From: JAEZBP01 sp963832725
Lineage (GTDB): Bacteria > Myxococcota_A > Polyangia > Polyangiales > Sandaracinaceae
DNA length: 64,000 nucleotides
Direction: 5' to 3'
Assembly (NCBI GenBank): GCA_963832725.1
Contig: CAWHVG010000003.1
Location: forward strand, 186,001 to 250,000
The notes under the pieces were generated by a model. It was not told the origin of the DNA and did no database searches. It saw nothing but the letters and a program-made list of their open reading frames with translations. A program made the translations under genes and the position numbers. How positions within the stretch are numbered: the first letter of the stretch is position 1; each line of letters starts with the position of its first letter. Shown piece by piece: positions 54,378 through 62,123 of this stretch.

Positions 54378-55604
54378 ATGCGAGACCCGGCCGAGCAGCT
54401 GAAGATCCTCACCAAGGGCGTGGTCGACCTGCAGCGCGAGGAGGAGCTCCTCGCCAAGCTGCGCGAAGGGCGCCCGCTCCGCGTGAAGGCGGGCTTCGAC
54501 CCGACCCGCCCCGATCTCCACCTCGGGCACACGGTGCTCATGGAGAAGATGCGCCAGTTCCAGGAGCTGGGGCACGAGGTCATCTTCGTGGTCGGCGACT
54601 TCACGGCGCAGATCGGCGATCCCTCCGGCCGCAACGCCACGCGGCCGCCGCTGACCCGCGAAGAGATCGAGGAGGGCGCGCGCACCTACGCCGAGCAGGC
54701 GTTCAAGATCCTGGACCGGGACGCGACGCGCCTGGCCTACAACGCGAGCTGGCTCGGGGCGATGGGCTTCGCCGACGTCCTCAAGCTCGCGGCGCGCTAC
54801 ACGCTGGCGCGGATGATGGAGCGCGACGACTTCAAGAAGCGCTTCGCCGACCAGCGGCCGATCGGCATCCACGAGCTGCTCTACCCGCTGGCGCAGGGCT
54901 ACGACTCGGTGCACCTGGTGGCCGACGTCGAGCTCGGCGGGACCGACCAGCTCTTCAACCTGCTGGTCGGCCGCGAGCTGATGCGCGACTACGGGCAGAG
55001 CCCGCAGGTGATCATGACGACGCCGATCCTGGAGGGGCTGAGCGCCCGCTTCGAGGGCGGCCGCATCGTCGGCGACAAGATGAGCAAGTCGCTCGACAAC
55101 TACGTCGGCGTCGACGAGCCGCCCCTGACCCAGTTCGGCAAGCTGATGAGCATCGGCGACGAGCTGATGTTCCGCTACATGGAGCTCCTGACCGACGCGC
55201 CGGCCGACACGATCCAGGCCGATCGCGAGGCCGCGGCGAGCGGGAAGGCGAACCCGAAGAACCTGAAGCTCGCGTTCGCGGGGCGGATTGTCGAGCGCTT
55301 CCACGGAAAGGACGCGGCGGACGAGGCCAAGGCTCGCTGGGAGGCGCAGTTCAGCCGGCGCGAGGTGCCGGACGACATGCCGGAGGTCGAGATCGACGCT
55401 GGCGGCGAGCCGCTCTGGGTGCCGCGGGCGCTGGCCCAGGCCGGCCTGGCCAAGAGCAACGGCGACGGCCGGCGGCGCCTCGAGCAGGGGGCGGTCTACG
55501 TGGACGGCGAGCGCGTGACCGATCCGAACGCCGCGCTGGAGCCGGGCAAGCGCTACGTCATCAAGGCAGGCAAGCGGGCGTGGGCGGCGGTGACCGTCCG
55601 CTGA
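54378..55604 (+). CDS. tyrS: tyrosyl-tRNA synthetase
   Basis: A 408-residue class I aminoacyl-tRNA synthetase of the bacterial TyrRZ type. The ATP motifs are HLGH (in PDLHLGHTVLM) and DKMSKSLDN. VELGGTDQLFNLL belongs to the tyrosine pocket, and the C-terminal S4-like domain (RRLEQGAVYVDGERVTD) binds tRNA. The ATG at 54378 fits the family start. The gene runs convergently to the glutamate-cysteine ligase gene, with a repeat cluster between. Confidence 0.97.
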   Translation: MRDPAEQLKILTKGVVDLQREEELLAKLREGRPLRVKAGFDPTRPDLHLGHTVLMEKMRQFQELGHEVIFVVGDFTAQIGDPSGRNATRPPLTREEIEEGARTYAEQAFKILDRDATRLAYNASWLGAMGFADVLKLAARYTLARMMERDDFKKRFADQRPIGIHELLYPLAQGYDSVHLVADVELGGTDQLFNLLVGRELMRDYGQSPQVIMTTPILEGLSARFEGGRIVGDKMSKSLDNYVGVDEPPLTQFGKLMSIGDELMFRYMELLTDAPADTIQADREAAASGKANPKNLKLAFAGRIVERFHGKDAADEAKARWEAQFSRREVPDDMPEVEIDAGGEPLWVPRALAQAGLAKSNGDGRRRLEQGAVYVDGERVTDPNAALEPGKRYVIKAGKRAWAAVTVR

Positions 55605-55616
55605 CCCGCGTCGAAG

Positions 55617-55825
55617 GGGCCCCTGGCGCCGGTGCCTCGAGTCGGTCGGGAGTGAACGGGAACGCCGACGCCGGCGCTTCACATCAGTCGCGCGTCGGGC
55701 GGCCCCTGGCGCCGGCGCCTCGAGTCGGTCGGGAGTGAACGGGAATGCCGACGCCGGCGCTTCACATCAGTCCCGAGTCGACGGGAACGCCGACGTCGGC
55801 GCTTCGCTCCGGTCGCGCGTGACCT
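55617..55825. repeat. intergenic direct repeats (83-nt period, composed of about 41-nt half units)
   Basis: GGCCCCTGGCGCCGG starts at 55618 and 55701 (83 nt apart). GGGAAYGCCGACG occurs at 55658, 55741 and 55783 (83 then 42 nt). The two halves of each 83-nt unit share GCCGGCGC-TC...AGTCG-GAGT, so the array can be read as about five degenerate 41-42-nt units. It lies between the convergent tyrS and glutamate-cysteine ligase genes. The sequence differs from the array at 26131, but the period and setting are the same. Confidence 0.8.
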
Positions 55826-55874
55826 CCCTCGCCCTCCGAGGCCGTCCCGCGGGATGCACCAAATCGCCGATGCG

Positions 55875-57233
55875 TCAGAGCTGCGCTTTGTCGAGCAGTT
55901 GCGGGAAGAGCGGGGCGCTCGGGTCGATGTCCGCGAGCAGCGCGTCGGCCGGGCTCCGTCCCTCTTCGACCAGCGCGCTCAGGCGCTCGAGGTGGATGGT
56001 CTCGTCGCGACCGCGCCGGTCGAGGTTGCTCTGCCGCCTCAGCCCGTCCTCGGCGATGCGGATGACCTCCCGCGCCCACTCGCCCAGTGAGCGTCCCGCG
56101 AGGACCGCGCCGAGCCCGTCCCGGGCGACGCTCGGCCGCACGTCGGCCACCGTGTCGTGGTCGAGCCCGGACACCAGCGCCTCGGCCTCGCCGAGCGCCT
56201 GCTCGTCGTAGAGCAGGCCTTTGAACAGCGCCGGGAGCGCGCAGACCATCGAGGTCGGCTGGCTGTCGGCGCCGCGCACCTCGATCGTCCCCTTGAGGCG
56301 CACCTCGGGGAAGAGCGTGTTCAGATGGGTCGTCCAGTCGGTTTGGGTGGCGCGCGCGCCGGAGAAGCCCTCGGCCAGGAACGCGCGGAAGGTCTGCCCG
56401 GTGTTCTTCAAGACCTTGCCGTCGCGCTTGACCATGAACATCGGCACGTCGAGCGCCCACTCGACGTAGTCGCGGAAGCCGAAGTCCTCCGCCCAGGCGA
56501 AGGGCAGGAGCCCCGTGCGGTCGGGATCGACGTCGAGCCACACGCTCGCCCGCCGGCTGCGCTCGCCCGTGATCTCCCCCTCCACGAAGGGGCTGTTGGC
56601 GAACATCGCGGTGATCACCGGCGAGAGCGCCAGCGAGACTCGGACCTTGCGCGCCGCGTCCGCCTCCGAGTCGTAATCGAAGTTGGCCTGAACGGTGGCG
56701 GTTCGCCTCATCATGTCGATCGCCTGCCCGCCGCGCGTCGGCAGGTAGTGCTGCATCACGCCGTAGCGGAGCTTCGGCACCCAAGGCAGATCGGCCTGGC
56801 GGGCCAGCGGGTGGAAGCCGAGGCCGAGCCACACGATCCCGAGCTCGTCGGAGATGTCGCGCAGCTCTGCCATGTGCCCGCGGAACTCGGCGCAGGTCTG
56901 GTGGATCGTGCTCAGCGGGGCCCCGCTCAGCTCGAGCTGCGCGCCAGGCTCCAACGTGATGGAGGCGTCGCCGCGCCGCAGCGCGATCACCTCACCGCCC
57001 GCGTGCTCCCGCTCGGCGAACCAGCCGTGCCGCTCCGAGAGCTCGAGCAGGACGGTCCGCACCCCGGCGGGTCCCTCGAAGGGCAGGGGCGATCCGTCCA
57101 CCCGGCGCACGCCGAACTTCTCGGCCTCGGTGCCGACCCGCCAGCGCGCGCGGGGCTTCTGGGCCGCGTGGAAAGGGGCGAGGAGATTGTCGAGGTCGCG
57201 AAGCTCCTCGTCGTGGTCGGTGGGGGAAGTCAT
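55875..57233 (-). CDS. gshA: glutamate-cysteine ligase (plant/proteobacterial type)
   Basis: A 452-residue GCL of the plant-like group. RVGTEAEKFGVR, ITLEPGAQLELSGAPLSTIH, QANFDYDSEADAARKVRVSLALSPVI, ANSPFVEG and EVRGADSQPTSMVCALPAL are characteristic ATP/glutamate-binding segments. It makes gamma-glutamylcysteine, the first step of glutathione synthesis. No gshB is adjacent. The ATG at 57233 was preferred over an in-frame upstream Met because the family starts just before the DHDEELRDL region. Confidence 0.93.
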   Translation of the reverse strand: MTSPTDHDEELRDLDNLLAPFHAAQKPRARWRVGTEAEKFGVRRVDGSPLPFEGPAGVRTVLLELSERHGWFAEREHAGGEVIALRRGDASITLEPGAQLELSGAPLSTIHQTCAEFRGHMAELRDISDELGIVWLGLGFHPLARQADLPWVPKLRYGVMQHYLPTRGGQAIDMMRRTATVQANFDYDSEADAARKVRVSLALSPVITAMFANSPFVEGEITGERSRRASVWLDVDPDRTGLLPFAWAEDFGFRDYVEWALDVPMFMVKRDGKVLKNTGQTFRAFLAEGFSGARATQTDWTTHLNTLFPEVRLKGTIEVRGADSQPTSMVCALPALFKGLLYDEQALGEAEALVSGLDHDTVADVRPSVARDGLGAVLAGRSLGEWAREVIRIAEDGLRRQSNLDRRGRDETIHLERLSALVEEGRSPADALLADIDPSAPLFPQLLDKAQL

Positions 57234-57359
57234 GCGGAGGCAGGGCTTACGACGCCGGAGGGCCGAAGGCACGCCGGAACGATTGGAACGAAGGGGGACG
57301 TGATTGACCCGAGGGCGTGGCCACTCCTACTCTCGCCCGGACATGAGCGAGGGCGATTC

Positions 57360-57716
57360 TTGACCGGCCGGCGCGCGGGCGGATGCATTGGGGCCGATCT
57401 CGTGGTGCACGGCACCCTGAGCGGCAAGTGCGATCTGCGGATTGACGGCGTATTCGAAGGGGACTTGAGCGTCGAAGGGGCGCTCGAGGTCGGCGCCGAG
57501 GGCAGCGTGACGGCGCCCGTGGACGTCGACGCGCTGGAGGTCGCCGGCGAGCTGCGCGGCGACGTGTCTGCGCGCGAGTCGGTGGCGATCCGTCCCGGCG
57601 GCCTCGTGGTGGGCGACGTGCGGGCCCGGCGGGTGTGCATCGACGACGGCGGGCTGCTCCAGGGCGGTATCGACATGGACTTCGAGCTGCCCGGCGCGGG
57701 CGAGGAGCCGCGATGA
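57360..57716 (+). CDS. bactofilin (short)
   Basis: About 118 residues consisting almost entirely of the bactofilin beta-helix core: VVHGTLSGKCDLRIDGVFEGDLSVEGALEVGAEGSVTAPVDVDALEVAGELRGDV, with the hydrophobic repeat every five to six residues. Bactofilins form stable non-nucleotide filaments used for cell shape and chromosome organisation in myxobacteria. The start is uncertain: a TTG at 57360 preceded by GAGGGCG is the best in-frame choice; an ATG at 57343 in another frame encodes only six residues. Its TGA overlaps the next ATG (ATGA). Confidence 0.85.
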   Translation: MTGRRAGGCIGADLVVHGTLSGKCDLRIDGVFEGDLSVEGALEVGAEGSVTAPVDVDALEVAGELRGDVSARESVAIRPGGLVVGDVRARRVCIDDGGLLQGGIDMDFELPGAGEEPR

Positions 57717-58789
57717 AGAGCTCTCTCTTTCCGGCCGGCATGACGCTGGTGGGCGAGGTCGAAGGCCGTGGCGATCTGGTCGTGGCCGGCTGCATCGAGG
57801 GTCCCGTCGAGCTCGAGGGCGAGCTGACGATCGAGGAGGGCGGCGAGGTGCGTGGCGACGTCAGCGTCACGGCGCTCGTCGTCCGCGGCGTGCTGGCCGG
57901 GACCGCGACGGCGAAGGAGAGCATCCGGGTCGAGCCGAGCGCGATCGTGGTCGGCGACGCCCGCGCCCCCCGGGTGAACATCATCGAGGGGGCGCGTTTC
58001 CGGGGCCGCGTGCAGATGACCGGGGAGCGGCCCGCGGCGGCGCCGCGCCGCCGGCCGCGGAGGGAACAGCCTGCCGACGAGGCAGCCGCACCCGAGCCGC
58101 GTCCGGTCGCCGCATCGAACGGGAGGAAGACCCGCCGCGAGGCCGAGCGTCGCGCCGACCGCGACGGCGGCCGCCCGAGCGAGGATCGTCCCGCCCGGGA
58201 GCGTGAGGATCGCCCTGCGCGCGAAGAGCCGCGTTCGGAGCGCGCGGGTGACGACCGGCGGCCGCGTTCCGCACGTTCGGGGCGCGAGCGCGACGATCGT
58301 CAGCCGGAGTCGCAGCGTTCCGCCCGTGGACGCGGAGAGTCGCGGACCGTGCGCGGAGAGCCGCAGTCGCGGGCCCCGCGTGAGGAGTCGCAGCGTTCCG
58401 CCCGTGGACGCGGAGAGTCGCGGACCGTGCGCGGAGAGCCGCAGTCGCGGGCCCCGCGTGAGGAGGAGTCGCAGCGTTCCGCCCGTGGACGGGGAGAGTC
58501 GCGGACCGTGCGCGAAGAGCCGCAGTCGCGGGCCCCGCGTGAGGAGTCGCAGCGTCCCGCCCGTGAAGTCGGAGAGTCGCGGGCCGGGCTCGACGAGCCG
58601 TCGTCGCGTCCCGAGGCTGGGGAAGGGCGCGGCGAGGCCATCCGCCCCGAAGAGTTCGGGCAGGAGGCGTCCGAGCCGCGCCGCAAGCGTCGCCGCGGCC
58701 GCCGGCGCCCGCCGCCCCCGCAGATCCCGACGGTGCAGCGTCAGAAGGCTCGGCGGAAAGACCGGGCCGCCGGGCCCGACGGTGCTTGA
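57713..58789 (+). CDS. bactofilin with long charged repetitive C-terminal tail
   Basis: A 358-residue protein. Residues 1 to about 105 are a bactofilin core (MTLVGEVEGRGDLVVAGCIEG, RGVLAGTATAKESIRVEPSAIVVGD). The remaining 250 residues are Arg/Glu/Ser-rich and include four near-identical repeats of 26-27 residues (ESQRSARGRGESRTVR plus EPQSRAPREE) at about 58307-58615, ending in a strongly basic segment KRRRGRRRPPPPQ. The tail resembles the extended basic tails of myxobacterial BacP-type bactofilins in kind, not sequence, and may bind DNA, RNA or a partner. Translationally coupled to the short bactofilin. Confidence 0.88.
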   Translation: MKSSLFPAGMTLVGEVEGRGDLVVAGCIEGPVELEGELTIEEGGEVRGDVSVTALVVRGVLAGTATAKESIRVEPSAIVVGDARAPRVNIIEGARFRGRVQMTGERPAAAPRRRPRREQPADEAAAPEPRPVAASNGRKTRREAERRADRDGGRPSEDRPAREREDRPAREEPRSERAGDDRRPRSARSGRERDDRQPESQRSARGRGESRTVRGEPQSRAPREESQRSARGRGESRTVRGEPQSRAPREEESQRSARGRGESRTVREEPQSRAPREESQRPAREVGESRAGLDEPSSRPEAGEGRGEAIRPEEFGQEASEPRRKRRRGRRRPPPPQIPTVQRQKARRKDRAAGPDGA

Positions 58790-58873
58790 GCGCGACTTGC
58801 GCGCGCGCCGATCCCGAGCTTCCCTCCCGGGCGAGGGACGAACCTCCGCCCCAACCCCCGCCTCGGTGGCTTC

Positions 58874-59417
58874 GTGGACCGACTGCTCGCGCTCCTGACG
58901 ACCCACAGCTTCGCGCGGACGAGGGTCGTGCTCGCCTCCGGACGCGAGAGTGACTTCTTCATCGACGTGAAGCAGACCGCGCTCCTCGCCGAGGGGCACG
59001 CGCTCTTGGCCGACGCGCTGCTCGCGGCCCTCGGTGAGCTCCCGGAGGCGGCGGCGGTGGCCGGCGTCGAGCTCGGCGGCTGCCCCCTGGCGTCGGCGGT
59101 GGCCATGCGCTCGTTCGAGCGCGGTGCCCCGCTCGACGCGATCTACGTTCGCAAAGAGGTCAAGGATCACGGATCGCGCCGGCAGCTCGAGGGCAACGCC
59201 CACCTGCCGGCCGGGGCGAAGGTCGCGGTGCTCGAAGACGTGGTCACGACCGGCGGCTCCACGGTGCGAGCGATTCGAGCGGCTGCGCGAGCACGGTCTC
59301 GACGTCGTCGGCGTGGTGGCGGTGGTGGACCGGCGTGAAGGCGGGGCCGACGCCATCCGCGCGGCCGGCGTTTCCTTCGCGTCGCTCTACGGCCGCGAGG
59401 ACTTCCCGCGTGCGTGA
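58874..59417 (+). CDS. pyrE: orotate phosphoribosyltransferase (one frameshift)
   Basis: About 180 residues. FARTRVVLASGRESDFFIDVKQTAL, a surface loop KEVKDHGSRRQLEG and the PRPP-binding motif VAVLEDVVTTGGST are diagnostic. After a one-base gain near 59273 (GCGATTCGAGCGG) the protein continues ERLREHGLDVVGVVAVVDRREGGADAI in another frame. It makes orotidine monophosphate in pyrimidine synthesis. GTG start at 58874. The stop overlaps the next lipoprotein gene by 8 nt. Confidence 0.92.
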
Positions 59418-60076
59418 GCGCCGCGCGCTGCTGGTGGGACTGATCGCGCTCGCGGCGGCGGGCTGCGGCAGCCGCCCGCTGCCGATCCGGCCGTCGGCCC
59501 GATCCTTCACGGCCGGTGACTACGAGCAGCTCTACTCCGACTGGACGCGGGGGACCGACGAGTTCTCGTTCGGGCGCTTGGAGGACGTCCTGCACGTCAC
59601 GGCCACGTTCGAGTCGTGGGAGTTCCGGTGGGCCTACGTGGTCCGCTATGCCGCCGACTACTCGCTGCGCACCGAGGAGAGGACGAGGCTCTTGCGCTCG
59701 TCCCTCGCCGACGCACAGGAGCGGCATCGCTTCTTCGTCACGCTGCTCGGCAACGTGTATCGCGAGAGCGATCTGACCGACGAGCGGACCTCGTGGCGCG
59801 TGCTCTTGATGGACGAAGAGGGACGTCAGACGCGTCCGATTCGAGGTCGCCCGCATCCGCCGCCCGGGCGCGGCCGATCGCGTCTACTTCCCCTCGATCT
59901 CGCGCCAGCGGCAGACCTTCCGCGTCGCGTTTCCCACCCAGCATCCCGACGGAACGCCGGTCATCTCCCCGCGTGCGCGCTTCATCATCCTCCGCTTCAC
60001 CGGCGCGGAAGGGAAGGTGGACCTCCGCTGGGAGCTGAACCCGTCCGCGCCCGCCGAGCCGGCCGTCGGCGGCTGA
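59410..60076 (+). CDS. predicted lipoprotein, unknown function (one frameshift)
   Basis: About 221 residues from a GTG overlapping pyrE. Lipobox LIALAAAGC. The mature part (YEQLYSDWTRGTDEFSFGRLEDVLHVTATFESWEFRWAYV) continues after a one-base gain near 59839 (CCGATTCGAGG) as EVARIRRPGAADRVYFPSISRQRQTFRVAF and ends LRWELNPSAPAEPAVGG. Beta-rich, no family recognised. Probably cotranscribed with pyrE. Confidence 0.75.
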
Positions 60077-60126
60077 CCTCCCGGTCGGCCGCGCGAGCTG
60101 CCCAGCCGGAACGGCGGGAACACCCG

Positions 60127-60156
60127 TTGACAGTATGCGGAAGGCCTCGGTATAGT
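60127..60156 (+). promoter_or_regulatory. near-consensus sigma70 promoter
   Basis: Perfect -35 TTGACA (60127-60132), 18-nt spacer, -10 TATAGT (60151-60156). It is the best housekeeping-type promoter seen in this window. It would give an mRNA leader of about 125 nt before the ATG at 60288. Confidence 0.8.
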
Positions 60157-60287
60157 CTGACCCGGTCCGTTTGTAAGGTGCTGTTTTGAATGGCCTTTTA
60201 GGCGGAACGGGCACCTCGCGCCGAGCCGGAGAGTCGGACTCTTGGCGCCACGCACCAGACATGTGTCTCGGGGGAAGGTCCGGAACC

Positions 60288-62094
60288 ATGAAGAGGCAGA
60301 CCATCCTGTGGATTCTCGTCGGGCTCGGAAGCGCGCTCGGCATTCTCGTCGGCTGTCACGCGAAACCCGATGATCCGGCCGGGCAGGCCGAGGAGTTGGC
60401 CGATCCGGTCCGCCGCGAGAACGCGGTGGCCAACCTGCAACGGCTCTACGGCAGCGCGCTCGCCACGGCGCGTCGCGAGGCCGGCGCCTCCTCGGATCAG
60501 GCATCCGAGGCAGGTCGAGCAGGTGCAGGGGGACGACGGTCGCCCCAAGCCCGGTCCGAAGGCGATCACCGACGCGTCGATCGAGGCGCTGGTCCGCACC
60601 TATCGCGACCACCCCGAGGACAGCCAGAACGGCGGCAACATCCTCGAGTTGCTGCGCGACATGCACGACGTCCGAGCGCTGCCGGCCTTCACCAAGGCTC
60701 TGGATTGGCGTGCCGAGGTCAGCGAGGAGCACGCCATCACGGCGGCCCGCGCCATCGAGAGCCTCGAGATCCCCGACGACAAGAAGGCCGAGGCGATCAC
60801 GGCGCTCAGCGGCGCGCTCGACCGCGTGCAGGGCAGCCGCGGCGTCGACAACCGGATGCGCATCTACTTCATCCGCGCGCTCGGGTCGCTGCACGACCGT
60901 GGGGCGACGTCGGAGCTGACGAAGATCGCGACCCGGCTCACAGAGGACCAGAACTTCCTCATCAACCGCATGGCGGCGGAGGAGATCGGCGATCTCGGTG
61001 ACCCGGCGGCCGTCCCGGCGATGATCAAGGCGCTCTTCCTCTTCAACCCGCAGAACCCGATGCAGAGGATGAACGACGTCGGTGGTCAGGCGTTGGTGCA
61101 GATCGGCCAGCCCGCGCTCGATCCGCTCCTCGCGCTGCTGCACGGCGACAACGAAGAAGCCAACCACATCGCGCAGAACTACATCCGCGCGGTCGGTCAG
61201 CGCGACGAGGACGCCGCGGGCAAGATGAACCCGCGCAGCCTGGTGGCCGAGGAGGCCTGCTTCGCGCTCGGCCAGCTCGGCCTCCGTCAGGCGATCGCGC
61301 CCATGATGGGCCAGGTCACCCCGCTCACGGAGATGTCCGTGTCCGATGCGACGCACGGCGAGGAAGAGCACCGGCAGGTCTACAGCCGTGCGCTCACCTG
61401 CACGACCTCGCTCATCCAGATCAACCGGCAGGAGTCGGACACGCCGCGGCTGCGCCAGACGCTCATCGACGTCTACCAGCGTATCCCGGAGGAGTGGCCG
61501 CCGGAGGCGCCGGGCGCGATGCGCTCGCAGCTGCTCGCGGCCAGCATGCACACCTACGATCCGGGGCTTTTGGACTTCTTGCACGGCATCGCCGCCGACC
61601 GCGACGGGCTCCCGGACTTCCGGGTGGTCGCGGCCCGCAGCTACGCCTTCCTGGCCTCACACGACGACGTCGCCCGGCTGCGTACCGTCATCAACGGCGA
61701 GCCGGAGGGCGGTCAGATCCGCCAGATGTTCGAGGAGACGAACCCGGCCCTCGACACCGCCGACGAGTGCAACGACAACCTCGAGTGCTACATCGGCAAG
61801 CTCGCCGACGAGAACCCGATGGTCGTGCGCAAGGCCGCCTACATGATCGCCCGCTACGGCCGGGGAAACGCGGCTGCGCTGACGGCGCTCATCGGCCAGA
61901 TCGACAACCGCGACGTGTCGGCACGTGGCGACATCCTCTACGCGATCGACTGGGTCGCCACCCACGGCAGCCCGGAGGCGGTGGCCGAGATCGACCACCT
62001 CCGCGAGGCGGAGGAGGGACGCTCCAGCTGGACGCAGATCGAGAGCGTCGCGATGGCGGTGCGCGCCCGCCTCCAAGCGCGCAGCGGGAGTTGA
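60288..62094 (+). CDS. HEAT-repeat lipoprotein (one frameshift)
   Basis: About 601 residues. Signal WILVGLGSALGILVGC with a lipobox Cys, then ENAVANLQRLYGSALATARREAG. After a shift near 60510 (GAGGCAGGTCGAGCAGG) it continues VEQVQGDDGRPKPGPKAITDASIEALVRTYRDHP and a long series of HEAT-like repeats (INRMAAEEIGDLGDPAAVPAMIKALF, LVAEEACFALGQLGLRQAIAPM, MVVRKAAYMIARYG). It probably faces the periplasm as a scaffold, like the HEAT protein at 51385. Driven by the strong promoter at 60127. It is followed 29 nt later by the FHA regulator. Confidence 0.83.
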
Positions 62095-62123
62095 TTGAGC
62101 TTTTCCGCTGAAAGCAGGGCGTC

